Assembly: GCA_022457065.1 (NCBI GenBank)
Contig: JAJGBQ010000006.1
Span: 1,116,001 to 1,180,000, forward strand
DNA: 64,000 nt
Direction of reading: 5' to 3'
Origin: Curvularia sp. ZM96
Taxonomy: Eukaryota > Ascomycota > Dothideomycetes > Pleosporales > Pleosporaceae
Below the pieces are notes generated by a model. That model had not been told where the DNA came from. It saw only the letters and a list, made by a program, of their open reading frames with translations, and did no database searches. Position numbers and translations under genes: made by a program. Positions 22,396-34,783 of this stretch are shown here, piece after piece. Within the stretch, counting starts at the first letter, position 1; every line of letters begins with the position of its first letter.

Positions 22396-23637
22396 GCTGG
22401 GCGGACGTGGGAGCGAGAGTGGTGGTGTTTGTAACGAGGGAGGTGGACTGCGCTGGCGTAGTCTCAGGTACAAGGAACTACGGGCTTTATATATTCTCCA
22501 TTGCGTGTCTCTGAAGTTGCTTATTTACCACCAGCAATAAGCTCGTTGGGGAGGTGGAGGGGAAACTGTTTAGTGTAGTCGTTACTCAATGCCGCATGCT
22601 GGAGATACAGTGAAGATCATAACCGCAAAGCGTACTCTATTTCCGGCCGTAAACCCACTATGGAAGGACAAGAGGGCAGTAAAGAGGTAGTGCAAGGGTT
22701 AGGGAAACACAAAAGTCTTAAGGCACAAGGCTAGGAGGCCCGAAGTTGTTTCCCCGATGCTGTGTGCTAAGGGCGGAGAGAGATAAGCGGCCTATCACCG
22801 CCGTGAACGTGTGAGCGTGCCGAAACGCACGTCTGGTGGTAAATCTGCCGCGTTTCGTGTAGTCTTACATGCCGCCGTACATGGTGTTTCCCGTCTCATT
22901 TCCTTTTTGAGCATCCTTCCTTTTTTTTAAAGTTCTCTTCTGCTTGGAAAAGATGGTATTCAATATTGTCATATAGATTTCCTTACCTCTCGAAAAGCCA
23001 AACCCCTTTCCTTGCTTCCATTCCCTTCGCATAATACACTACCTACCCTCCGCGCAACACCTCCCCCCCCCCGCGGCCCTACTTCACCCAAGCGCCAGCC
23101 ACAGCGCCACTCCCCTTCCCCCTTCTTATCCCCGGCCGAGCCTACGGCGCATATATTCCGCCGTATGATCTGACATGTTTCAAGCCGTACCCAGTCATCG
23201 TGCGGAAGATACATGTAGTCAAGCACATGTGGGCGTACGATAGGCTGAGTGATGATGGGGATCGGCGGGGCGCGAGACGGTAGCTAGAGCCGGATGGGGA
23301 AGGTGGGCTAGGCACGTATATGGACGAGTGGGATGGGCGGGATTGGCCGAGGATGTGCTTTACGATGGAGAGAGATGACGGGGTTTGGGTGGAGAGAAGG
23401 AGTGGGTTTGAGGTTATATTTGGTAGGGGGAGATGGGAAGGATGGATCAAGTCCAATCAATGCTTTGACCGTTGAATGTTGCTGGTGAATCTGCTACAAC
23501 ACCGCGATCCAAATTTCCCTGGATAACAAAAGGGTATAGAGTCTATCTCTCCTAGCCTGGCTACGTGCCGCCGTCGCAAGCGGACTATTCCCAATCTCTC
23601 AAGTTCATCCCACGTGGGCTTGATTACGGCCGGAAGA
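22396..23637. other. Intergenic region of 1.2 kb
   Basis: Promoter of the ribonuclease gene and 3' flank of the PEX11-like gene. It includes C-rich and T-rich runs near 22920 and 23065. Frames at 23142-23456 and 22969-23226 look non-coding. Nothing else seen. Confidence 0.45.
22485..22493 (-). promoter_or_regulatory. TATA box of the ribonuclease gene
   Basis: The minus strand reads TATATAAAG, 90-98 bases before the ATG at 22395. Sequence and spacing fit a core promoter TATA element with a short leader, as is common for regulated secreted proteins. Confidence 0.45.
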
Positions 23638-24666
23638 CTATGCAGTCTTCTTCCATGCATCGACTAGCAATGATCCGCCGGCAATCACACCACAGATGCC
23701 TACGCCCATATCGCTGAGTAAGCCCTGCTCTACGGACCAGTGCAGCGTCATGGGAGCATAGGCCAGATTGGATATCAGATCTCTCCACCAGAGCCAGTTC
23801 GCTTCCTTCTCTGCTCTTGCTCTCTCTTCCATCTTGATTTTGTCTTCTTTCTCGCCGTCGCCGTTCACCGCAGCTACAGAAGACGACGAGCGGTAATACC
23901 GCACGACTGCAAGCCGCACGAGTTCAATCCCAACGTACGCAGCCCAGAACTGTGAACTCCAAAGCCACCACTGATTTTCCCGTGCTTTCCCGACGTCACC
24001 GGTCCATCTGGCTGTCGTCAATGCCCCCTTTGAGCTCAGATAGGCGCCATTCTCCAGCACCTGGAAGGCTACACAGGAAGCGATAGACGCCCATGTTAAA
24101 GACCGCAGCGTCTTCTCTTTGGTCCCTGCATTCTCAGGCAGCGGGCTTTTATAAGTAGATCTAGCCCATGTATACAAATCCAGCAGGCCCCATAACCTCA
24201 CAAAGATTCGAAAGTCGGATATGACACCGGCCACAGCCTTCGAGCTGCCTACAATCTGGGCTATGAGTTTGGTACTGGCGGACGCAGGCAGAGTCGCTAT
24301 GAGTGTTTCTCCAGGAAACAGCACGTCGCCGGCCTTGTCGGCAATCTCAGTCGCAATGGCTGCGAGTCTTTGCTCGAGAATACGCGAGAGGAGTGCATGG
24401 ACTAGGGTCAGGGTGTAGGATGTGGTACATAAAAGGATGTCGGTGCCTCTGGGCGTCGAAAATAACTTTGAGAGGCGAAGCAGCGTGCGGTCTGTGCTGC
24501 CGGCTGCTTTGGAGATGTTTTTTAGCAGCAGGAAGCGCAGCTTGTGGAGCAGGGTTGGGCGCGAGGCTGGTTTTGGCGCCGCATCGGAGTGTGGAGTAGA
24601 AGCAGCTTGCGGCGGCTCGGCAGGATCCGGGGATATTGTGCTTGTGGCGGTATGCGAGCCCTCCAT
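23638..24666 (-). CDS. PEX11 family peroxisomal membrane protein (PEX11C-like)
   Basis: Single exon of 342 residues starting at the ATG at 24666. PEX11 proteins sit in the peroxisome membrane and drive its elongation and division. After a disordered Pro/Ala/Ser N-terminus (1-38), the sequence shows the family layout: an amphipathic helix-rich part (about 40-150, with the DRTLLRLSKL segment), a central region FRIFVRLWGLLDLY near 165, several hydrophobic helices, a charged loop (EKEDKIKMEERARAEKEANW) and a C-terminal hydrophobic segment (GVGICGVIAGGSLLVDAW). The assignment rests on layout and a few conserved stretches. A divergent promoter of 574 bases separates it from the bestrophin gene. Confidence 0.75.
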   Translation of the reverse strand: MEGSHTATSTISPDPAEPPQAASTPHSDAAPKPASRPTLLHKLRFLLLKNISKAAGSTDRTLLRLSKLFSTPRGTDILLCTTSYTLTLVHALLSRILEQRLAAIATEIADKAGDVLFPGETLIATLPASASTKLIAQIVGSSKAVAGVISDFRIFVRLWGLLDLYTWARSTYKSPLPENAGTKEKTLRSLTWASIASCVAFQVLENGAYLSSKGALTTARWTGDVGKARENQWWLWSSQFWAAYVGIELVRLAVVRYYRSSSSVAAVNGDGEKEDKIKMEERARAEKEANWLWWRDLISNLAYAPMTLHWSVEQGLLSDMGVGICGVIAGGSLLVDAWKKTA

Positions 24667-25240
24667 GGTGACGATACAGTGCAGCGCTCGCAGGAAAACC
24701 AGGTGTTATCGGGGCATCATCTTGCTGCAAGGGAAGCCCACCATGAAGAGATTATACATGGGCAAGTGGCCGAGGTTTGTTCGGAAAGGCGTCATCATGC
24801 AGACACGTGCAGGCACGTGCACGGCCGTGTGCTAGGCGGACTAGTCGCCTTTCCATGTGATGGAGGACAAGACCGCCCAAACACCTACTATCGACGCTTT
24901 AACGCTGGCGCTTCCCTCGCCTGGCTCGGCTGCGCGGCGTCGAGGGGACATGGAGCGGGTGGCCTGGTCGATTCGACTCGCTGCCAGCCAGCAAGTGACA
25001 TGAACAAGCTTTCGGGACGAGGCTATCTTGTTTCGACTGCGTCGTATCCTGGTCGACTCGATATCTTGCCATCTCTCCCCACGACTCCCCGCCGCCCCTC
25101 ACCGCCACGTCTACACGGTGGTTGATCTGTTGCGGGGAACAAGCACAGGACTGGTGTCCTTGGATTCTGCTTGATAACTCTCTTTTCGCCCTCTTTTTCT
25201 CGCCGAGGGACACGCTTGTTTGTTGTGACTTTTCGCGACA
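24667..25240. other. Divergent promoter region
   Basis: Lies between the PEX11-like and bestrophin genes. Long frames on the plus strand (24422-24835, 24544-25125) are GC-driven and have no domain. Nothing else seen. Confidence 0.45.
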
Positions 25241-26443
25241 ATGTCGACAACCCCAGAGTTCCCCACGCGCCGCCCAACGTACCCCCTCGCCCATGCCTTT
25301 CGTCGCAAGCCCCGGCGTATCCCTCTGGTCCTTCGCTTTGCCAAGGGCGCTGTTCACGATATCATTCTGCTGCCCGTGTTCCTCCACTCGCTTTTTACGG
25401 TTCTGATTGTGTACATCGACACGCGCTATGTCGACTCAATCAGCATCCCGTCAACCATTATCCCCTCGCTCTCCATCGTCGTGGGTCTGATGCTCGTCTT
25501 CCGCAACAGCACAGGCTACGACCGCTTCTGGACGGGACGAAACTGCCTGACGACAATTGGCACCGCCGTGCGCAACCTGGCCAGAATCTCTCTGGTCAAC
25601 TCGCGGGACAAGGACGGCTACGCAACCGAGGAGCAGCGGCGAGATACCGAGCGCATTGTCCGCGTGCTCATCGCCATTCTCTACTCCATCAAGCACAACC
25701 TTCGCGCCGAGTTCAACATTCCCCCCGCTAGCCTCGCCGCTCTCCCTCCCCAGCCCAGCGTCTACCCCCAGCGCTCACGTCCCGTCTCCCGGCGACCCAG
25801 CTATATCGACCGCACGGCCAGCTCGAGCGCCCTCCCCAGCACCCCTACAACCCCACTCCTCGGCCAATCCACCGCCACCCTCGAAAACGGCAACGGCACC
25901 GTACACACCAAGAAAGATGAATACGTCTCTCTCCTCCCCGAAGGCCTCATGGGCTACGAAGACCAAGGTCTCGGTCTCCCTCTTCAACTCACCATCCTAA
26001 TCGAAGGCTACATCCGACGCGGTGCCGACCGCGGCTGGTTCAACGCCCCGCTCTCATCCCAAATGACGGTGCAAATAAACTCCCTCGTCGACGCCTACGG
26101 CCGCATGGAAACCATCCATTCCACCCCCATCCCCGTCGCGCACCTCATCCACCAAAAGCAAGTGCTCGCCCTCTACGGCTGCGTCCTGCCCTTTGCCATC
26201 GTCGACGACTACAAGTGGTGGAGTGTGCTTGTTGTCGCCATTGTCACGTTCACGCTCTACGGCATCGAGGGGATCGGAGTCCAGCTCGAGGATCCGTTCG
26301 GATACGACAAGAACGATATCAAGATGGACGGCATTATCGAAGATACTAGACAGGAGATCATGGTGCTGTTGGATGAGTGGAAAGCGAGTCACGAGGGAAG
26401 GGCTATGGGCGGCATGTTTGAGAATGAGCCGTGTTTTTACTAG
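25241..26443 (+). CDS. Bestrophin/UPF0187-family anion channel protein
   Basis: Single exon of 400 residues. Fungal and bacterial members of this family (bestrophin, RFP-TM) form pentameric anion channels. Hydrophobic helices lie at about 40-60 and 65-88. A conserved SLSIVVGLMLVFRNSTGYDRFWTGR stretch, the family signature with R/YDR/W residues, spans about 78-102. Another pair of helices lies near 315-345, followed by GIQLEDPFG-like sequence (IGVQLEDPFGYDKNDI), which is the diagnostic acidic Ca-binding-like motif. A Ser/Pro-rich insert at about 165-225 is probably a cytosolic loop. The membrane in which it acts cannot be told from sequence. Confidence 0.88.
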   Translation: MSTTPEFPTRRPTYPLAHAFRRKPRRIPLVLRFAKGAVHDIILLPVFLHSLFTVLIVYIDTRYVDSISIPSTIIPSLSIVVGLMLVFRNSTGYDRFWTGRNCLTTIGTAVRNLARISLVNSRDKDGYATEEQRRDTERIVRVLIAILYSIKHNLRAEFNIPPASLAALPPQPSVYPQRSRPVSRRPSYIDRTASSSALPSTPTTPLLGQSTATLENGNGTVHTKKDEYVSLLPEGLMGYEDQGLGLPLQLTILIEGYIRRGADRGWFNAPLSSQMTVQINSLVDAYGRMETIHSTPIPVAHLIHQKQVLALYGCVLPFAIVDDYKWWSVLVVAIVTFTLYGIEGIGVQLEDPFGYDKNDIKMDGIIEDTRQEIMVLLDEWKASHEGRAMGGMFENEPCFY

Positions 26444-27203
26444 GTGGATTTGCGGGGGTGGGGTAACGTAGAGTAGTGGGGGCGGGAGGGTGCCGGAATA
26501 GGAAGGGGATGACGTTGGAATGAGGAGTGTTGTTGGTGGGGGGAGTATCACGTAAGGTGGGTGGGTGGGTAACGATGGCTTATGAACCTTGACGAATGGT
26601 GGGAAATATAAGAACAATAACCATATATTCTTTTCCTAAAGAGTGCTAATTGTTGTTCTATCGAAGACATGTCCCCATTCCATCCTCACTACACACAATC
26701 ACGAACCTATAAAACCTCGCAAAAAAACAAGTCATAAATTGAATACAATACATTAACTGCTCTGCCGCCTCCTTCCCCTCTCCACCATAATCCACATATA
26801 TACCGTTTTGACTATACATCAGTATATAAAACTCCTTCCCATCTCCCCTTTATACCTTATCCATCTCCTTTTCTACTCCCCCACATATTATGCATGTAGC
26901 CAAAAGAGAGATATCCACCCACCTCCACCAGACTTATTTCCAAGAAAAGAATCAATCAGATAACTCATAACAACGTGTTTCGCTTAGTGTGTATGTGTGT
27001 GAAAAGAACTGACAAGAAAAAGAGCGAGGGAGATGACCACCAAAAAAACGCCACCACTACCAACGCCTAGAGACATGCTGGACAAGCACAGTAAAAAAAT
27101 GAAAAGTGACAAAGTTCCGACATGGTAGAAAAAACGACGAGTCTGATGCACAGCAAAACAACAGAGAGACCAGAATGCCTCCATTTCAAAGCTGCTGAAT
27201 TGA
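26444..27203. other. Intergenic region between convergent genes
   Basis: AT-richer 3' flanks of the bestrophin and FHA-RING genes. The minus frame at 26984-27358 overlaps the 3' part of the FHA-RING gene out of frame. Nothing else seen. Confidence 0.45.
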
Positions 27204-29068
27204 CTAGTCGAAGCGCACAGGAGGTAGACTAGGAGCTCCGCTGTTACTTCGTGCGTGGCCGTTGGTATCAGAGTCCGACGACGACGAGGGTAATTCGCTA
27301 TTATGCAAAAAGCTGCTGCCATTTCTACCAGCACTGCCGTCGAGGACAAAAGGGCCAATGTCGTTGCGAGGCGTCATGGGGCCTTCATGTACACGGTCAG
27401 GGGCTAAGCCGTCGCTCGTGGTAGGATATACTGGACACAGGCCCGTGTACTCGTTTGCGCCCGAGACGTTGATGTTGACGGGCTGCGTGACTGACGACGA
27501 CGGAGGCGTAATCTGGCGATCTGGGGTTTCGGGCAAAGGCTGCTGTGTGGTTCCGTTGGTGGATTCGGTGCCGTTGAGGCTCATGTTGGTCATGTGCTGG
27601 CCTAGGTCGCCAAGGTCAAAGTTGGTGGCTTCGCTGGTGTTCATGGGTGCGACAGAGGCACGCGGAGTGACGTGGCGGTCGGCTTGCTCAGCGTCTGCAT
27701 GCGTCGTGGTGTCGCCGTTGGCTACTTCTTCGTCTCCTTCCCAATCTCCAAAGTCGCCCATGTCCTCTACGTCCTCTTCCAGGTCCGCAACCGCTCTGCA
27801 GTTGGGACAGAGAAAGTTTGGCCATGTTGGTCCATTGAGAATTGGGCGGATGCATTTGTAGTGCCAGACATGTGAGCATGGGGCTACAAAGAGTGATTGG
27901 CACGGCTAAGGGTCTGATTAGTAACGCTTCATTGTGGTAGTACCGACCAAACATACCGCAACAGACATCAAGCAAATGGCACACTCTGACGTATGTGTAG
28001 AGGCGCTATCGCTGGTAACCTGCTTCTTGTTCTTCGCAAGAGCACGCAATCTCTGGTGGGTTTGTTTACTAAGAAACGTTAGCGGCAAACTCACAGAATA
28101 CACACATCCCACACTCACTTGAAATTATTGAGGCCCTGTTGCCAGCCGCGGTTGCATTCGACACGAATCTTAACACAGCGGAAAATCATCTCCTCGCCTC
28201 CACGGAAATCAATACCCAGCTGGATGATGTCGCCATCCTTTATTCTGAACGGCTTGGATTCGACGTTTGGCTGACTAAGGCGAATGTGGTTCAAAAAGGT
28301 GCCCGACGAACTCTTCACGTCCTTGATATACCAGCTGCCGTCCTTGCACCACAGCTCGCAATGCTTCCTGCTGACAACTTTAGACTTGAAGCCGATAGCG
28401 GCAGCTGACGGGGTGTTGGAGGAGATTTCCGGGGCATTGTCACGCTCCGAGTACCGGCCTACACGCAGGACTGCGTTCTCATCGGGCAGCGTACGAGTGA
28501 TGGTGGGGAAGACCAGGGAAGGTCTGCCGGCGCGGGGATCTTGGTGTGGAATAAAACGAATCGAGGGCAGATGCTTGACGGCACCGCCGCTCTCGGCAGC
28601 GCTGTCTGCTGGCTGGGTAGAGCTGGGCCCTGGCGTGGTTGCTGGCGTGGGCCCCGAGTTGTTGCGCACCGACAGCTGAGGCTGAGCCGTCTCTGAGCGA
28701 GTTCTCGTCATGGTGTTTGGGGGAGAGGCAGGCGGGGAGTCGGTGGCCAGGGGCTGAGTCTGGGGCTGAGCGTCCGAAGTCTGTCTTCGCGAGAGAGGAT
28801 TCAAGCGTGGGATCGGAGGGTGCTGAGAGTGCGAGGGCGAGGCCAATGCAGGAGAGGCGGGCGGCGTATGGGTCGAGGCGCGTGGCCGGGTCCTCAGTCG
28901 GGACGAGTCCTCACGTGGAGCGTCGGGCTGGGTGGCAGAATGCAGGTGAAGGTTCCGAAAGAAGCTGATGCCTCGATGGACGCCTGTCGGGCGGGGGGCA
29001 GGCGAGTCCGTAGATATTGCGGTGGGCACAGCAGTAGGAGGAGCTGGGGCGGCGGTGGTAGTGAACAT
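27204..29068 (-). CDS. FHA-RING E3 ubiquitin ligase, Dma1-like
   Basis: Three exons on the minus strand, 29068-28119, 28068-27957 and 27905-27204, with introns of 50 and 51 bases, give 587 residues. Dma-type ligases read phosphothreonine through the FHA domain and act in the spindle checkpoint and septin control. The N-terminal about 165 residues are Pro/Ser/Thr-rich. The FHA domain is at about 190-310 (RVGRYSER, SRKHCELWC, DVKSSSGTFLNHIRLS). The RING-H2 at about 340-385 has CAICLMSV, PCSHVWHYKCI and CPNC. The C-terminus is long and acidic to Ser-rich. The start is the first ATG in a frame that stays open 115 codons upstream. It is divergent from MPP-alpha. Confidence 0.9.
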
Positions 29069-29849
29069 CCCCTTGCTCTGGTCCGCGGCGCAGGAGCAGG
29101 TGACGAGGGCGACTCGGGCCTGAGGCTGGGCGGAGGGCGGAGAGCGGAGAGCGGGAGGCGGAGAGCGGTTGCGCGAGTTTCGACAGCGTTTGACAGGCGA
29201 CGTCGGGTGAGACGAGGCGTATGAGCGCGTCTGAGGCAGAGGCGAGAGCAGAAATGCAAATCCAAGTGCAATGCAGAATGCGAAATGCGGATGCAGCCGA
29301 CAGAGAGGGCAAACTGGGCGAGCAGAGCAGGGCTGGGGCTGGTTAATGCAGCGCCCACAGCCAAGCAGCCACCGCCGCCCAGTTGCTAGTAAGCCGATGG
29401 CATTCTCGACCACCGCGCTGCACGCCTTTGCGGCGCCGCCGCTTCCAGCTCTCCTTAGCAGCTCTGCTAGCTTTCTCTCTCGCTGATGCCGACGGAGCCG
29501 CCGCCGTGCTTGTTGACGAGCCGGTGCTGGCGGTGCCCTGGGACCATGCCGTCACTGCGCCGTATTGCAACCGCCCAGCCGTATCAGACAGGGCCCATCC
29601 GTTCCCGCGTTTTACAGCCCGCCGCGCGCCCTGCAGCAGATTGCATCATGGTGCCGTGGTTTCTTACATAGCACTACATCCCACACATGGCATGCTGATG
29701 GCGCTGATCGCGAGCGTTATCGTGTGGGGCCGCCTGTCTGGTCGTGGCCTGCGCCGCCGCCCTGGGCCCCGTGCACGTGACGACATGATGCCCGCTGCAC
29801 GTCTTTTTTCCCCCAAGCCAGCCAACCCCAGCATTCACCCACCTCCGAC
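29069..29849. other. Divergent promoter region
   Basis: Lies between the FHA-RING and MPP-alpha genes. GC-rich, with many overlapping chance frames. Nothing else recognised. Confidence 0.45.
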
Positions 29850-31622
29850 ATGTTAAGACCGCGCACCTGCCCATCGCTGTCACGACGACTGTCCGCGCAA
29901 TGTCTCTCCACTAGAACGCCCGCAACCTACACTGCTAGGCGCTCGCTGGCCACGGCCGTCGCGGAAGAGAGGGTCAGCACCAGCCATCCGAGCATGTAGC
30001 GGGCGCATGCTAAACCACCATTCTAGGACCCCGTCGACCTCGACCAGATCACCACCCTGCCCAATGGCATCCGCGTCGCCACAGAGGCCCTGCCCGGCCA
30101 CTTCTCTGGCATTGGCGTCTACGTCGATGCTGGCTCGCGCTACGAAAACGATGCGCTGCGGGGAGTGAGCCACATCATCGACCGCCTGGCCTTCAAGTCC
30201 ACACGCTCCACGACAGGCGACCAGATGATGGAGAAGCTTGAGACGCTCGGCGGCAACATTCAATGCGCCTCCAGCAGAGAGTCCCTCATGTACCAGTCAG
30301 CCACGTTCAACTCGGCCGTGCCCACCACCGTCGGCGTCCTCGCAGAGACAATACGCGATCCCCTCATCACAGAGGACGAGGTCCAGCAGCAGCTCGAGAC
30401 GGCCGACTATGAGATTGGCGAGATTTGGAGCAAGCCGGAGCTGATCCTGCCAGAGTTGGTCCACATGGCCGCATACAAGGACAACACGCTGGGCAACCCG
30501 CTCCTCTGCCCCAAGGAGCGACTGCCGTTCATAAACCGCGCCGTCGTCGAAGCATACCGCAAAGAGTTCTTCAAGCCTGAGAGGATAGTGGTCGCTTTTG
30601 CAGGTGTCAACCACAACGAAGCCGTTCGGTTGACTGAAGAGTACTTTGGCGACATGGAGAAAGGCACTGGCCCGGCACTCCTAGGTCTAGACTCGGACAG
30701 CTCCGCGCCGTCACAGCCAAACTTCACAGCAGACCACCCTGAACCCAAAGGCGCACTGCCGGGAAGCTCCAACCTCATCTCCAAGATCCCATTCCTCAAG
30801 AACCTCTCCACATCCGGCTCGTCCAACTCCAACCTAACCACAGCACCCGATCTCAACTTCCCTCCGATAGACACATCGATACCCTCGCAATACACTGGCG
30901 GTTTCCTCACCCTCCCTCCGATCCCGCCGCCAGCGAACCCCATGCTCCCGCGTCTCTCCCACATCCACCTCGCCTTCGAAGCGCTCCCCATTGGCTCTCC
31001 GGACATTTATGCGCTCGCAACTCTGCAGACACTCCTCGGTGGCGGCGGCTCCTTCAGCGCTGGTGGGCCCGGCAAAGGCATGTACTCACGCCTGTACACC
31101 AACGTCCTCAACCAGCACGGCTGGGTCGAATCCTGCGTCGCCTTCAACCACAGCTACACAGACAGCGGTCTCTTTGGAATCGCCGCCTCGTGCGCCCCCT
31201 CGTACACGGCCCACATGCTTGAGGTCATGTGCCGCGAACTCAAGTCCCTCAGCGACGAAACAGGCTTTGCGGCCCTCAAGGATGGGGAAGTCCAGCGGGC
31301 CAAGAACCAACTCCGCTCCTCGCTGCTCATGAACCTCGAGTCGCGCATGGTCGAGCTTGAGGATCTCGGGCGTCAGGTCCAGGTCCACGGCCGCAAGGTT
31401 GGTGTCAAGGAAATGTGCAAGAAGATCGAAGCTGTGACCATCAAGGATCTCCGACGCGTGGCCAAGCAGGTGTTTGGCGGCGAGGTGCACAATGCCGGCA
31501 AGGGGTCCGGTGCGCCGACCGTGGTCTTGCAGGAGGGCGAGATGGAAGGTCTCAAGCGCAAGGATCTTTCATGGGATGATATCCAAGCCCGCATCGCGAA
31601 ATGGAAGCTCGGCCGTCGATGA
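29850..31622 (+). CDS. MAS2: Mitochondrial processing peptidase alpha subunit
   Basis: Two exons, 29850-29972 and 30027-31622, joined in phase 0 across a 54-base intron, give 572 residues. MPP-alpha binds presequences in the matrix and, with the catalytic beta subunit, removes them. Residues 1-40 are rich in Arg, Ser and Thr with no acids until the end, a typical presequence. The M16 fold starts at about 45 (ITTLPNGIRVATE). The active-site position reads HIIDR, where beta subunits have HxxEH, so this is the non-catalytic alpha type. The alpha-specific glycine-rich loop (GGGGSFSAGGPGKGMYSRLY) is at about 378-397. A Ser/Asn-rich insert lies at about 230-285. Confidence 0.95.
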
Positions 31623-32180
31623 AAAAGGAGACATATGCTTTCCATCTCCTTTTTTCTTCTCTTTCCCCGTCTATCTCTCTTCTCTACGGATTCGTCGAAA
31701 AGAGACCGAGGACTTGGGTATTTTCCTCTCTCCCGCATTGCACATATGATCGCAACGATGACCCTCTCAAAACAAATGATGATGTAACAAACCGTGTATT
31801 ATAGACCAAGACCATTGGATATTGCATATGGTAGAAAATACCGTAATAAAGGCTATTCGTACCTGAATTGACTTGAACCCCAGTTTTTTTTCTTGTTGCT
31901 TAATTGCGTACATCTATGTTTTCATGCCGAGTGAAATCAAGTTTGCAAGAATCGAAAAAGCTATGACAACATACCATTGGAATTTCTTTTCCTAGAAATC
32001 TATTTATACATACACTGCATAAACATCGTCCATCGTAATAACCATAATAATACAAGAGGCTGGATTCAATCCGCCCTATCAATATGTGAAGAAAAGAAAA
32101 AGCTCAAACGAATGAGAAACTTCCCCTTTCCCCCCACAATCATTCCCAACTAAACCCTCCATTTCCAAAATCCCACTCAA
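31623..32180. other. Intergenic region between convergent genes
   Basis: AT-rich 3' flanks of MPP-alpha and the Cys-rich unknown gene. Nothing recognised. Confidence 0.45.
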
Positions 32181-33595
32181 TCAAAGCTGCGCAATGATAC
32201 TCGTCAACCCCCCACCGTATCCATCCTTGGTACCCACCACTCTCCCCAGATCCACACGCGGCGGTCCCACATCCCCTTTCCGCATCCCTCTCCCCACCAC
32301 CTCATTCCTCTTCATCGCTGCTACATTCGGACTCTGCATCTTACCCACTTTTGTCGCAAACTTCGCATCCATCATCTCCTCGTCCGTGTCGGTTTCTAGC
32401 GAGAAAATCTGGATTCTCGAGGGTGCTTTGATACTGGTGTCGGTGTGCACGACGTTGAATGCGCTGACGGTGCTTGCTTTGGGTGACTTGGCAGTGGGAG
32501 AAAGTGACGTCTCGTGCTTGAGGAGTTGCTTGCGCATTTTTTCGCGGCGAGCGAGGCGGACAGCGGTCATGTCAAGCGTGGGGGTGGTGATGTCGGGAGT
32601 GAGAGGGCTGCAAATAGTGCGAGGGGTGGTAGGAGCTGAGGGGCTGGGGTCTCGATGGTAACGGAATATACCTTGTACGGCGGTCTTGAAGCCTTGGGTT
32701 CGGAGAAGAGAGGTTTGCCGGTAGTCCTGGGGTGTGGTGCTGAAGGGATGCCTGCTTGTCTTATGGGGACAGTGTTGGAGGATGGATTGTTGGATGTCGG
32801 ATTGGGTTATTTTGAATGTGCGTTCCAGAGGATCGGGCTTTTTTGGAGATACAGAGGTAGGTGAAGGAGCGGACGTGTTCAGAGGTTTATTTATAGTGAC
32901 TCGTAGGCCTTTGGTGTTCATGTTGCGCATGATGGCGGCAGACTTGACGGGGAGTTTTGCAAGGTCTGCCTGGGTCATGGGAGGGAACTCTGTATTTACG
33001 GCAGCCTGGAAGGAAATATAGAGTCGGTCCAGATAGTGAGGGCGGCACGCATGGCACGCTGTGAAGGTGCATCCTGAAACGGCCTAAAGGTTGGTCAGAA
33101 ACTTTGTTGTGTAGTACTATGGCTCTCTAGACACGCTAATTTGACGTGTGTACTTACTTTGTCTGCAATGGGTAAACTATCTAGGTCTTGGCCAATGTTA
33201 CAAGGGGTAAGTGACATTTCCATAAGCCTAGCAATGGCGTCGTTGGCTTGATCCGCCTGCTCCACATCAATGATTGTGTGTCGCAGTTCGCGCTTCAACT
33301 GCTTTAGTTTCTGGAGTTGCTCCGTCGTGTAGTGTCCGCTTTCCGCGCTAAGAATGATGCTTTCGCTAAGTCCACTTCTCTCCAGTTCGTTCCGTAAATT
33401 TGACTTTACTGGTCCAGGTTTTTTTGTGTTTTGCGATGCCGGGCCGCCGATCAACTTGGCTTTATTGTCTTGTTTGCATTGATAAAGAAATCCAATGGAA
33501 GACAAGCTTCCACAGACGCAGCACCGTTGGTCGTACCCATAGACACGATCTATGTCTATATGGGTGCAGTTTGGTGATGATGGGCGTTCTCTCAT
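32181..33595 (-). CDS. Hypothetical protein with N-terminal CxxC cysteine clusters
   Basis: Two exons on the minus strand, 33595-33158 and 33083-32181, joined in phase 0 across a 74-base intron, give 446 residues. One cysteine cluster (CCVCGS) lies at about 23-28 and a second (CTFTACHACRPHYLDR) at about 151-166, so together they could bind zinc across the long linker. The region between is helical and charged (TTEQLQKLKQLKRELRHTI). The C-terminal 250 residues are polar and Ser/Thr/Pro-rich with a basic patch (RLARREKMRKQLLKH) and a conserved-looking end (GYGGGLTSIIAQL). Family not recognised. The second exon begins well upstream of its first ATG, which supports the splice model. Confidence 0.7.
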
Positions 33596-34783
33596 GGTCA
33601 AGGGTGTCGGGTTTGTAGGCGAATGTAAAGCAGGTGTTGTAGGTGCAGGCTAGTCAGCGGGTGATAAGAGTGCAATTCAAGGGTGACGCAGTTGAGAACT
33701 TTAAGGAAGTTGCAGTGGTCATGGGGTAGATTATCAAGAGAAAGAAGGAGCACTTGAGCGAGCACCCAAGACTTAATCCTATATCGTCCACACACCGAAG
33801 AAAGAATCCTGAGCGCCCACATGATACTTAACAAGCACGACGTCTATGCAAGAGATTGGTATCTTTGAGATCGCATTAACGCTCTCGCCATACGGCCAAC
33901 GGTTCATGGTCCCTGCGCTCGTCTCAGCAGCTTGCGGTGGTAGCGACCTACATACCGTGCAGAGAGCTCCGGCGCACCCAGCGTCCTGTTTGAATCAATG
34001 GAAAGACGATCAATATCACTCGACGTAGAAAAGGAGATTGGGTCTGCATTGCGAGTAAGAAAGAACGAAAGAAAGAAAGAAAGAAAGAAAGAGATGGACA
34101 TGATGAGGGGTACAGCACGGGCTTAGAGAGCCATTCGAGTCTCGCCAGATGATGAGGAGACAACAGTCGAGTTGGGCAAAGCAGGCAGCACTTGTGTGAG
34201 CTTCAATACACCTGACCGACACAGGATGTCGAGTATCGACTGTCGACTATCGCATGAGTTGCCACAGGTCTCGTGTAAGATGGAGCCAGCCAGTTCGGGT
34301 GATGGACGATGAACGATGGATGCTGATAATGATGACATTCCGTCGGCAATGGCCGACGATAAGGAGCCCGCCGACACGCCAACAAAAAGTATGGAGGCGG
34401 ACAATAGTATGCAGCGCCGTAGCGTCCTGGGTTGCTTCGCTGTAAAATGAGCGGGCGTTCCCCAGGCATCATCATCATCGCCAACATTGCGCGAAACAAC
34501 GGCGTTACTGTGAGTTGTCCAGCTGGATCGCAGACAGGCGAGTGCCGAGGTCGCGTCGCCGTGTCAGATCACGACACCTCCGCCGTCGACGGCGTCTGCA
34601 TCCTCCTTGGGCGACGGCGCTAGCACGGACTTGGATCCGAGGCTGTTTACCTTCATCCCCCAGCCATCCGCCAGCCAGCTCAACAGCTCCAGCCCTCCCC
34701 ACAGCAAACTTCCCCGACCGCCGCACCCACCTTCTTTACGCGCCCTTTTGCCTCCTGCTGCTGCCCCATCCCATTGAGCCGCC
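33596..34783. other. Divergent intergenic region of 1.2 kb
   Basis: Lies between the Cys-rich unknown and the Mpv17-type gene. It holds an AAAG microsatellite near 34056-34092. The other frames look non-coding. Confidence 0.45.
34056..34092 (+). repeat. AAAG microsatellite
   Basis: About nine tandem AAAG units with one C interruption. It is a simple repeat and likely to vary in length between isolates. Confidence 0.85.

Noticed and set aside
29069..29413. N-terminal extension of the FHA-RING protein
   Set aside because: The frame is open but has no ATG, and its GC-rich Arg/Pro/Ser sequence looks like promoter. The start was set at the first ATG, 29068.
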